From Haliclystus octoradiatus (taxonomy: Eukaryota; Cnidaria; Staurozoa; Stauromedusae; Haliclystidae): a stretch of DNA of 64,000 nt. Shown in pieces: positions 1 through 27,640 of this stretch. The position numbers and the translations under genes were made by a program. The stretch is from the NCBI GenBank assembly GCA_916610825.1, contig OU744452.1, positions 11,016,110 through 11,080,109 of the forward strand, given 5' to 3'. The notes under the pieces were generated by a model that saw only the letters and a program-made list of their open reading frames with translations, made no database searches and was not told the DNA's origin. Positions within the stretch are counted from its first letter, which is position 1. Each line of letters opens with the position of its first letter.

Positions 1-15676
<15,676 letters not shown>

Positions 15677-17070
15677 TTGGCTCAAATAAGTTAATCACGT
15701 GATATTGACCCGCCAATTACATAACGTATACACTATACACAGTTATAGGATAAGATAGTTAATAATGTAATTTATTTAGTTCTGTAAATAATAGTATACT
15801 ATATTGTATATTTGGTATAGAAATTATAATAGAATTGTTTTTCAGTATATGAAAACATACTCATTTTTAACTACGACAGAGGATACTGATTTAGTTAAAA
15901 TTAATAAATTTTTGTTGAGATTTTGTAAAACTGTAAATAGAATCACGTATATATATAGAAAGGTTTCTGATAACCATTAAAAGTTGATACATGCCGCCAT
16001 CAAACACGCGTTGTAATTCATTTGATAATGCATTCTACACCAGCATCGTTTACGATTTTACCTATCTTCGTATAAAGCAAAGCTCAAATCAGCCTATTGA
16101 GTTACTGCCCTGCTATTGCTTTTGATAAAACCTGGAAGCATGGACAGTGAATTAGGTGCTGCTGCCTTTATGCCCGATTCTTCAAAACAAACTAATGGTC
16201 TATAACACAGGCTGTGAAGGTGCAAATATCGTGTAAACTTTTGAAATATTTATATATCAATACCGTTGAGAATTGATACATGGACATTGACAGCAAAATG
16301 TTAGTTCTTTGGACATATAATAGTCTTGTGTGAATGAAATAACCTCATTGGACAAATTTGGCTGAACTGTTCTGAATATTACAAACTACAACATTCTGTT
16401 GGAGAATTTGTCTGAAATATGCAGAATAGAGCCCGTTTTTGGTAACAGGAAAAGCACTGAAGCAAGCTACTGACTCATGGCCTCGAGCCATCTATGTGCA
16501 ACAGCCTTCTTCTTTACAGTGGACATTGCACCAGAAGCATAAAATTTTGCACAGAAGCTTCTAATAGTGGTAGAGCCCATTGGTATACTTGGCCGTCGAT
16601 TCGCACAATGTCCACAGCTTTATTTCTATCTACTGGACTAACTCCCCTTCCATGAAGGTTAATTGTTTCCAAAGTGGGTCAATTTGAATTGAGTCACATT
16701 CTTTCTAAAGTAGATATGGCCTGATCATAAGGCTTCACAGCTTTGATCAGCACGTACGTAGCTTCATTCCATCCCGGCACTCATTTCCACGCAACTATTC
16801 TATGAGGCGGCAGTGAGACCGCGCTAGAATAAAGCTAAGCGGTATGTGTCGTTCTTGGAGATGCGAGTAGCATCATGGTAGATATCCAATGATGTTCAAG
16901 ATTCTTTCATGAATAAATACCTTACAGCCATTGCCTACCCACTTCATTAAAAATTAAAAATACACTGTTGCAATGCTTAATATATTCTGTTTTCAACCTT
17001 TAACATATTAGTATATTTACAAGTTATTTACATTATATATTCTAGAGATGATATTTATATTATTTTAATG
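15677..17070. other. intergenic region between convergent KDM3 and GTPase genes
   Basis: Both flanking genes end here, so the interval holds their 3' UTRs. No complete gene was found. On the minus strand, 16440-16800 contains short open stretches broken by stops and frame changes (for example WNEATYVLIKAVKPYDQAIS and, in another frame, DPLWKQLTFMEGELVQ). This may be a decayed coding or transposon remnant, but I cannot name the family. Confidence 0.4.
15903..15908 (+). promoter_or_regulatory. candidate polyadenylation signal of KDM3
   Basis: This is the first AATAAA hexamer after the KDM3 stop codon, 227 bases downstream, in AT-rich non-coding DNA. It is the only canonical hexamer I noticed before the next gene's 3' end. 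Transcript ends are not visible, so this is inference. Confidence 0.35.
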
Positions 17071-20000
17071 TTAAATTGATGATAAATTAGTGTTTGTTGA
17101 ATTACCAAACCTTTTAATAACCATTTGTTTCATAGACATGCCTCGTTTTCGTTGACCAATAGAAATCCTTCTTGATTTATTAATAAAACCATAATCGAGT
17201 ATTGAACTTAATAAATCATTGACCTCTTGATAACCTTCATAGGCGGATATCTCATAAAAGCGACATTTCGCATAAGTTGAAAATGTTTTTCCTTCTAATG
17301 GTAATACTTCCCTTGCTTCGCTTAAATCTGTTTTATTACCTACTAAAACATAGTCAACACCACGATGTTGCTTTATTGATTCAACAAATTTATAAAGATC
17401 GTAAACTTCAAGAAAACTATTTCGATCCACAACAGAATACATTAATATAACTAAATCTGCCCATAGAATATCAGCTTGTCTTTTTTCATCATAATTCTGA
17501 AGTAAAGTAAAACATAAAATAACATCAATGGAAAGATTTTCCAGAAAGACATACGCTACTGGATACTGGAGTGCTGACATTTATTTCTAACAAAGGAGAG
17601 CTTTACTTTCCCCTAGGATATAGTCAGCAGTGATGTATACTGGAGGTCCGGAGCCTTTACTGGAGTGGAGTCCCGGTAATATTTTGAGTCGGAGTTGGAT
17701 TTGGGGTCTATTTCATCCTTAGAGGCATAAAATTGTCCGACAACCTCTGCACTCCGTCTTCGAATATGTTTCACGATGCACTGATTCACTACACTATTTT
17801 TGGCTTGAAAAATGACATTCACTTTTTCAACTTTAGCACACAAGGCATGATAGTCAGCTTGGTTTTAGATTCTATTGTCGGGTTTGAAGTCAAATATCGT
17901 TCTGAATTTTTCGACTAAGTAGAACGTTCTGAAGTGTCCCACTTCGAGAAAATCGGTTCTGAATGTTAGCAAACGATGGCAAGTTGATTTCTTCTTTGGC
18001 TGTGCTTCTCAAAATAACCCACGACTAGACTATATGATATGAGGTTTGTGCCTGGATACCTTAATTACCCTAATCTGATTGTGGAACCTTCCAGTGAAGA
18101 TACCACACAAACACTACATATCAGTTGTTACCCTATTATGTACCCCCTTGCTTTTATGTATGTGGTTTTTCTATTCATATATCTAATCACAATTTGATCA
18201 ATTTTTTACTCACATCCATTGCAGTATCTTTAATTTCTAATAGAATTTCTTGTCCATCATATTTAATAGATTTTGAATACATTGTTTCTGTGTATAATAA
18301 ATAATCACTTTAATTGAATTGACGTCATATAATAATAATATATTGAAAATATTCAAAAAAAGTAACCAGGAAATGAATGAAACAATTAATTACTGCATGA
18401 ATATTGGATTTTAAATTAACTCTGATAACGGACAATTGTTTCGAAGAATGAATGATGTGACTGAATATACCCATAAACTAATTCAAAATTTGTGTAACTT
18501 TATTCCCTATCCCCTTTAAATTAAAACCATTAAACAACCAGATTAATTATAATTTTTTTCATATCCTCTGATATAAAGTTAATAAATTTCAAATTACTAT
18601 CAAAAGTTTTTTTTAATTTGATTATTATTTATTGATGACTTATAATCAAATTTGGATACAAATTCTGAAATTAATCCTAACAAATATGATAAATTGAATC
18701 ATGTTGAAGCCGGGGTTGAAGTTTAATTAACTTAATTCTTTCTATATCCACAAGAATGTTTTATCATTCAATATATTTTTATGAATTCTATAGTCGAAAA
18801 TAGAAATAAACAATTATGATATTCCCCAGACTTTGATGTTAGATTACTTTAGATAGAGTCGATTGTCTTGTCAAAATCGATATGAAGTAGACCGTTCTAA
18901 AATGATGTGAACGAAAACGTTATACATGTCTATAAGTAGCTTTGCCTATAAAGGAATTTGCAAGTATAATTGTAAATAGAACATTCCAATTGTATTTTGT
19001 TTTGAATATTATTGACACATATTTTAAAGTAGATTATACATGTCTGTCTGATAAACTCGTGTTATTTTATTCAATTGTGATCACTAACAAAAGCTGTTGG
19101 AAATTCTTCTCTATACTTTATTTTACAGTATTAAGTAATTTATTTGTGATAAGGCGGTAGGGGACCCGCTAGTCTTTAATAGCCTAGCCCGGCTAAATAA
19201 GAATATGCTGGCTGCGATTTCTTCCATTTAAACATCCTCTAAATTGTGTTCAATACATATTCTGGTATTTGAAATTTGGGCTATATGTCTTTCACGATTT
19301 TAAAATAACCGTGAGATTGACAATAAAATGATTTTAATAGGTACAATTGTATGTAAGATGGTTTTAATTTCATGTTATATATTGCTGCCTTTGTGTGAAG
19401 GCTTTGTGACTTTGGCTTGTAAAGAGGCCTACATACATGAGCCCATCATACAGAAGGCCTAGAAGTATTCGAAATAGCCATACACAGGCCGCCTAGATAA
19501 TGTCTGTAAATCTGTATCTGTGTTGCTGAACTTTCACACACTAAAGATTTACAAGTATTTCTATAATTATTAGTACAGTCTTATCTACTCTTCTTGAAAT
19601 AAGTGAACATTTCAAAGCAAAAAGCTTTACTAATGGTTAGTTACCTTAATTGTTGCAAAATATTCTTATTTCTGTATATTGAAAATCTCATTATCGATCT
19701 GTACTTACCAGTCATTCGATCGTATTCTCCGATAAATCGTTTTGTCATAAAGCGAACAGACAACGCTGAAATTTAACATAAATATTCACTCACAATCCTA
19801 ATATTTAAGCCAAAAATTTATTAGGTACAATTGTAAACATCTAATATTTAAGCTAACACTATTCTAGTGCTTCTCAAATTTGATTTCTCGAATTGATAAG
19901 TGGTAGCTTGATAACAGCTATACAGTATGCTAATCAAACGTTAGATTAGAAATGTCAGTATAAACTTCTAATATTGATATATATGAAACATTCAAAGACT

Positions 20001-20110
20001 GTCTTACCAGATTTTCCAACGCCATCTTTTCCAAGCAGTAATACTTTTAAAATTCTAGCAGACTTGGGAGTTTCAGTATTTCCAAAACTCTGTGCTTGCG
20101 AGGAAGGCAT
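17071..20110 (-). CDS. Ras-like small GTPase, RASL12/RERG-type
   Basis: Ras-superfamily GTPase, most like RASL12 in the RERG/RASL11/RASL12 branch. Exons on the minus strand: 20110-20008, 19765-19709, 18287-18214, 17496-17071. Phases agree and give 219 residues. Exon 1 encodes a short tail and the P-loop GKDGVGKS. Exon 2 gives ALSVRFMTKRFIGEYD, matching the RASL12 post-P-loop helix and switch I. Exon 3 ends in DTAMD where Ras has DTAGQ, so the switch II Gly and Gln are absent, as in RASL12 (DTADL). Exon 4 has NKTD (guanine specificity) and EISA, then a basic C-terminus. No CAAX box is present: the protein ends STNTNLSSI. Lack of Gln61 and of CAAX is typical of this branch, so slow hydrolysis and no prenylation are expected. 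It shares a 1.25-kb upstream region with divergent TM2D2. RERG or RASL11 membership remains possible. Confidence 0.9.
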
Positions 20111-21364
20111 AACAACAAACTCGTACTATTCTAAAGATTAACTGAATGAATGTTGTTAAGCACAAAATCATACACAAAGAATATAAAAGGAGTTAATCTT
20201 CTTGACGAATACGTTCTAGGAGAGATTACTCAGATTTAATGTTTATTGACATTGGAATCTAGCATTTACCCGGCAACAAGTAACGTCTATTTCTTGAAGA
20301 GAAACCGGTCAATAATTATGTTGCCCGGTACTACAATAACATTTAATTAAAATTTAAGATAAAAAGAAATGTCTATTCTAAGATTATATCAACAATTTTC
20401 AGCCATTCATTAAAAAACAAAAGGCTTAATATAACCAATATCGCGATTATCTCTTTCAAATGTGTTGTTTTACGATTTGTAAAACCTCCTCCTACACATT
20501 TAAGAAACAAATCACTTACAAATTAGTTAATAATTATACATCATCAGAATAATATCATAAAATTTAAATCAGAAATATCAATTTTGAATAAAATTTAGAT
20601 ATATAATATTAATATTTATATTCAGTTGCTTCGAGGCTGTAAACCTTTTTGTTTGACGTGTATTTTCCTGCCAATAATTACATCGCTATGTTGTATGTAT
20701 TCATCAATACTCCCTGACAACTCAACCAATTTGGATATTTTTATTTACTTATTGTTTAATTTCAATAAAGTCTTTAGCGCTTAATATATTCCACTGAACA
20801 TATAAGGGAGGAACCAGCGAATGCTGTCGTTTTTGATAGATGTCGAGAATTTTAAGCACACGTGTTTATTGAGGTAGAAATTACGCATTTACTTATTACT
20901 TGCAACCTGACAATGACAATTAGCCATAACGTCGCAACAACGGATTTTGAACAGACTGAAATTAATTAACAAAGAATGAAAGCGCAATAAAACCATCGCT
21001 TGTGGCCCGTTAATTGTTTACATTCATCCAAAACTCTTTCGTAAATCATGCTCAAATCTTGGCACTAATTGTCGAATTTTTGCGGATAGTTGCTGACAAG
21101 ATTGATGTTTTTATCTGTGGTCCTTTGGCATATTAGTACTGTCACACAGTTGGTAGTTACACTGTATATGTATATACCATTTATATTAGTAGATTACATT
21201 GTTAAAATTACATAAGTTAAAATAACTACAGTGCCCTTCAAAATTTACATAATTAATGTTTATAAACTTGTACCTCTCTTTCGGTATGCCTCGTTCGTAG
21301 TTTTTATCATCTCTCTGTTTTTCAAAATGGCGCGGACCACAAGTTGAATCAATTTACAATCACT
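20111..21364. promoter_or_regulatory. shared upstream region of divergent GTPase and TM2D2 genes
   Basis: This 1.25-kb AT-rich interval separates the start codons of two head-to-head genes and must contain both 5' UTRs and promoters. No TATA or initiator element could be assigned with confidence. A short upstream ORF (ATG at 21327, stop at 21345-21347, seven codons) precedes the TM2D2 start and is out of frame with it. Confidence 0.5.
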
Positions 21365-24300
21365 ATGTTTGTATCTATGATATACAAAACAGTTGTATTT
21401 TCTATTATTTTATTTATCCAACCATATTTCTGTTATAATTGTACAAATAAAACATGTACAGCATCTGAACAGTATTCGCCTATTGGACCTCTTATTCGCT
21501 GCTCCTATTTGTAAGTACAAGTATAGAAACGAGAAACCAGTTTCAGGCCTTCGTGTAAACTTATCTATGATGTCATTTATAATTTGAAAGATAACCATGT
21601 ATATATGAAGCGAGGTATTAGTGCTATTTTGGATGTGTCACAGTGCTACTGCAGCACAATTACAATTTACATAGATTGTAGGTGGAATTTCTATATTTTC
21701 AAACTGTATCTGATCTCAAGTCTGCAAATAATGGCAATCTCGACGAGATCTCGGGGGCGGCAGCGCCGAAAAAAAGTTAGGGGTGGAGGCGGCAGCTGAT
21801 AAAATTTGACTTCAGGGGCGGCAAAATCCATCATTTCAGCAAAAATCGCAAAGAAAATGACAAAAAACATTTTAAACTGCCAATATTCGATGAAAACTGC
21901 AGCTTCTGGGGCGGCAACCACGAGAAAAATTTCATGGAGGACGGAGACATGCTACTTTACATGCAGCGACGACGACTTAATTTCAACATACTGAAATTCA
22001 TAACGTCGATTCGATAAGCCAAATGTGATTTGTAGAAACTCCATTTGTGACGCTGTCTGCAGTTGAACAACGCTAAACAACAGGAGTTAATATATATTCA
22101 CGCTCCAGTCACTCCCCCAATTTCCACCTAGTGCAATCTTTCTGTCAATATTATGCAGCCCTAGCCTACTAATCTTTAAAAACGATTTGGGTCTGCGCGC
22201 AGGCTAGCCCATACTTGAAATTAAGTCATTAAACTAATGTATCACAGAATCACGAATTGTACTGTGAGAGTCAAATGTAAATAAAATACAATGGCTACTA
22301 TTGCAGACGTGATTGTAGATATAGTTCAGATAGCTTTCTCAGAATGTTTGAAATTGCGAAGCTTTGTTTCGAAAACAAAAATTGATTCTCAATCTAGTGA
22401 AGACAATCATCATCATCATCATCATCATCATCATTTATTCAGAAACTTTAAGTTATACAAACTTTTTTTCAAAGGACTGATACATAGCTAAGTTAACAGG
22501 AAAACAGACATTAAGTAAAAAAATAGGTATAAATAACAGGAAAGAGTGGTAAGTGTAAAGTATATTAAGAACGTAAGTGCTTCTCAAGGAGACATTTGAA
22601 AGTAGGCCTGCTTTGGACTCCCTTCATTGCAGACGGTAGATCGTTCCACTTATGCGCACCAGCATCTTGAAATGAATGACGATGGCTCGACTTGATGTAA
22701 ATGTCATTGTGGGCGTGAGATCTTGTTCTGGTGGAATACAGCAGTTGGAAAAAGTCGGAAATACAAGGGTCGTCAGCCTCATATAATCTTTAATATAAAA
22801 TAAAGTCTTGAATGAAAAATAGGAATCTTGAATGTAAAATAAAAATCTTAAAGGAAAATAAAAGTTTGAAGGAAAAATAAAAATCTTGAATGCAAAATAG
22901 AAATTTTGAATGAAAAATAAATATCTTAAACATGTAAAATAAAAATATTAGGCCTACATGTAAAATGAAAATCTTGAATGTAAAATGAGAAGTTGAACAA
23001 AATGTACTGATTTGTATCAATTTATTAAAAATCCCACTATTATATATACAATTTGTCATAGCCTATATATAGAAGATTGGAAGTCTTGATCTTTGAATGC
23101 GTACACTTGAATGTCTCAAAAGTCTATTTTTTACTAAATGAAAATAGAATAAAATTTGGAGGCAGTTTTGACATGCAGGCGCTGATGAGAAACCATTAAT
23201 TATTTTTATTTGGTCTTATCCCAAAATTTTAAAATAGGACCTGAATATTTCAACTTCAAGATTTATAATAATAGAGTCGACTCATAAAAATTTAAAAATC
23301 TAAATTTTAGCCTTTTACTTAAGGTGTCTTGACTACTCTGCCATGTTTTTACAGCAAATGGATACGGTAAGTAGTTTTTGAGAAATATGGGTTAAAAATC
23401 TTCAAAAACAAGATTCAAAGTTAAGTGACGTCATACCGTCTTTTTTCTAATCACAACAAGTGAGCAAGATCAAATCACAACAGCTATCGATCATTCGTAA
23501 CAATAGCTGTCGTGAGCATATCAGGCTCATTCGTTGTGATTAGAAAAAAGACATTATGACATCACTTAACTTTGAATCTCCGTTTTTCAAGATTTGAAAC
23601 ATGTTTCAAATGCCTATTTCTCAAAAAATACGTATCGTAAAAACTTGGCAAAGTAATCAAGGTCATTTAGTACAACAAGTTTTTTAAGGTAAAAAAAAAC
23701 ATTTTTTATTTTTATGAGTCGACACTATTGCAAAGTGATAATCTGCCAGTCTGAAAATATACATAACTCTACTGTAACTTTATTTACAAAAGTTATGTAC
23801 TTTTTATATAAAACATATTTTGTCTTTCTTCCATCCATCAAAGCAAGCAGACATTTCTTATGTGAATCCTTTTTCATTTCAACAACTACAAAATTTTTGA
23901 ATTTTAAGAAGGTTTAGTACCAATTTAAGAACAAAGAAACTTCCTCAGTGCACAACATAAAATGCAGAATCATGAATGGTAAGCCTATGGCCCGCCGAGT
24001 ATTGACTTTGATTGTATATTAATGACATTACTCATCCGCAAGAGTAATCTCACAGGCAAGTTCTTGCCTAATGTTGAAATCTTGACTGCTGGACCTATGT
24101 TTAGTTTCAGTTTGCAATATATGTCCTTTTCCACCACAAACAGTGTAGTTTAAGGATAAGAATCTATAGCTATCTCAACCTCATCATTAGTGCAGTCATA
24201 AATTTCCCTTTGTCACAACTTTGGATAGACTGAATAGCTACTGAAAACCTACTGAAAACATGCTGGAATGTGATTGGGTACTGACAACATACTGAAATTC

Positions 24301-26209
24301 ATCAGACACTTTAATGTAGATTGTTCTCATACTACTGAAAAACTACTCACAATTTATTAGTGTTAGGATGTAGACCCTTCCTGGACTGAAATTCTTTGTT
24401 TCCAAATTTTTGGATTTGCATTTTGTAAACAATAAACATGTTCAGGTATTTTTAGTTTTGTGGCTATTTATGAAAACACGGTTACACTGCACTTTTCCTA
24501 TAATTATCTTTAAAATGGGAATATATTTCTTTCTATTGATTTCGAAAGTGGAATATTATTTCTTCCCTTCATTCTGGATTTTTGCTAGCCTGTTGAGACT
24601 CTTAGGCAGGGTCCGGCAAAAGTAGGAAAATTGGGCAAATTCCGAAGAAAATTGATATTTTTAATTATCTATCGGTCAAACATCAACAAAAATATTCAGA
24701 AGAAAATGTTAAAATGCCTCTATGGTTCCAGAAGGCGGGACCTTTTATCGGATCCTGCTCTGTATAATCCTCCACTATATCAAACCCTGATCAGTAGCAT
24801 CTCTGCCCTGTATGATCTGTTAATGGATTTATTGTGATGACAAGATGATAATTATTTTTCAGACCAAATGAATTTGTAGTTTGTGAAGGACCATCTGATT
24901 TCGAAGAAAATGTTACTGTTGCTGGAAAGCGGATTGGATGCACAAGGGTAGGCCAGCTATATTTAAATCAATTAATTTCATAGTATATACCTCAGTGTTA
25001 TATGGGATTGGTTTGAGTAGATTAAACTAATTGTCACAATTCAAAGGGAATGCTTTGAATAAACATGATGAAATGAACTGATACATCTCCAAAACGTTAT
25101 ACAAATGTAACCTATTCATAACATATGCAATTAACGGCTGAACTCTTCTGTGTCTGCTGTGCCATTTTTATAAACATTTCACCTAATTACTACATTAATA
25201 TTAAGATTTTTAAATTATGGCTACCAGTAAAATCAAATAGTTTCAAAAGGATTCTTCCAGATAATAGAACTTTATGAGCTTTAAATCTGATGATCTGTAT
25301 GCAGTCAAACATGTAACACTGTATAAAGCGACCACCTGTCTATAATGGTCACTCTTGCAATGTCTAAAGTAGTATTTTCTTTTGAATCAACCCTGCATAG
25401 AAAGACCATCTGCACATAGTTGTCAATTCATCTACCTCTCATAGCTGGCTGCAATATACACTTACACAGGTTTTACTGTAATCTAATTTCAATTCAAGGG
25501 TCATGCAGTCTACAGGGAATTAATTTACATGAAAAAGCCGCGCTACAGTCACGGGTTCATGGACCTACCAATAAAAATCAATTTTTTAATAAAATGCTTA
25601 TTGAAATATCCTACAAAATAACTGAAGCCGTTAAATTAACTCAGTAAATACACCAGAGGAAAAAGAAAATTTAATATATAATGAGAGGTACTTAATTTCG
25701 ACTTCATTATACTAAGTTGCGACAAATAAAACACACCTCTCTCTTTCACCTGCCTGACGATGACTTAAGAATAAGTCGAAGCCGTTGCAGATCATTGTGT
25801 GTTTTATTTTTTGCTACTAAGTATAATTTTTTTTTTTAAATCACTTGGGAAAGGAGTTGATAATATTTCATGTGTTGCTTCTAACAGTGGCCACATATAG
25901 TCTCTCCTCTGCAGCATGAAAGAAGTTTCTCTATTCTCTGAAGAGAACATATAGATCAAATCAATAACTACTATCGTCAGTCAGATTTAGTCACAACATC
26001 ACACCTGATATCAATAATGGGTACTTACAAACAATCATTGTCATTAGCCTCCAATTTATCCACTAGTTATTTTATTAAATTACTTTATTTTGGCCTACAG
26101 AAAATGGTTATGGTACAGCCAAAGCTGTTATTGTTATTATATGTATATCTATATATTTATAAATCAGTCTTATGAAAAAAAGCTTTTAGCTTATTCAAGT
26201 TCTGAATAA

Positions 26210-26242
<33 letters not shown>

Positions 26243-27607
26243 ATAATAGTCACCTCTGTATAGCGACCACCTGTGTATAGTGGCCACTTTAATGACTTTC
26301 ATTCATTTTGATTATAGTATGGTGGGGATAAATATGAAGATGTTCAATTAACAACTGTTTTATGCCATCCCTTGGATGGGATTGAATGCTATGGCAACAG
26401 AACATTCACAAAAGATAATATACCATGTGTTAAGTAAGTTAACGCTTTCAATGATGAGTGCTTGATGTGTTGGTCAATCTCAATTCTAATGCTAAGTGCA
26501 TATACGCCTTCAAATCTAGTGGATAGTGGATGAATATGGCCCAGATGGGATTGAACTATATAATAGAGCGTTGCGGCGTACCGCCGGACGTTGACGTATT
26601 TGACATGAAATCTGTTGACTTCCTGAGTGTCTTCCAAAGTAAATATGAATGCAGCAAACATTTGCGAGCGTGTGGCAATCCTTTTCTAGAATAAAACAAA
26701 TTTCAGAGCCAAGTTTGTTTATATTGTGGAAGGTCGTTTGAATTTTGAATTCATGATTTAAAATTCAATTTCAATTCAATGTTTTTAATTGATAAAATGC
26801 CCTCGGATTAAATGAAAACTTGTCACCTTTGAGTTTGAGCCTCTGAAAAATTTACTTTCAAATTTCGACAGAAGAATTTCAAAATGTTTGTCCTACAATT
26901 TACAAACACGTGAAGCAATCAATCAAATTGTAGGCCCGATTGTAGGATACCATTCGATTTTGACGTCACATTTTAGAATGGGCATATAGGCCTACAAGTA
27001 TTGGGGATTGTAAAACTCGAGAGATTTTCGAATGCTGTTCTAGTAATTTGATTGGCTTACTCCCGTGTTTGGATCACGCAAGCCAAAACAACTTAAATAA
27101 CATGAGAGAAAAAACATCCAAAATTTCTAAATAATTGCAAATAAAAAATTGCATTATTAACACCGTATATTTAAGAGTACAGTATTATAATTCAAGGCAT
27201 TCTTCTTCTTTGCGTCATTTGTTTGGTTATGGTGGTTATTCCGAGACAAAAATGCCCTACAAAAACTTTTGAAAGAGCAGAAGTGAGAAACAAGACAGAT
27301 CAAAATCATAGCGTTCGAAAGAATCGAAAGTGTTTCGAAAGTAGAACTCTGGATCTGTGATTCGAAAAAAGGCAAAATATGACGAAGACGTGAAGATTTA
27401 TAGGAGAAAATTGATCTAATCAGTCAAATCATTTATGTTAAATTCGTTTAAAAATAGTAAAAATATGTTTCATTTCACAAAAGGGTTACTGCACGGCAGT
27501 CGTGTTTGGGTTCTCTGGTACCAACACGCGGGATTTTGGGAGACACGAGAAAGCATCAGAAAAACAGTAGCCCGTAGGGCGAGTGTTTTTCAGCTTTCGA
27601 GTAACCC

Positions 27608-27640
<33 letters not shown>

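Noticed and set aside
23176-23190. CTGATGAGAAAC as a hammerhead core
   Set aside because: CTGATGA runs straight into GAAAC with no stem II.
24410-24625. ORF with hydrophobic start as TM2D2 exon 1
   Set aside because: It does not splice in phase to exon 2. The 21365-21510 exon supplies the conserved IRCSYL and a matching phase.
25287-25320. CTGATGATCTGTATGCAGTCAAAC as a hammerhead
   Set aside because: The GAAA side is GTCAAAC, and the sequence is the start of a pogo-like MITE.
27435-27623. 62-codon ORF in TM2D2 intron 3
   Set aside because: Lies across a short TIR element; no homology recognised.
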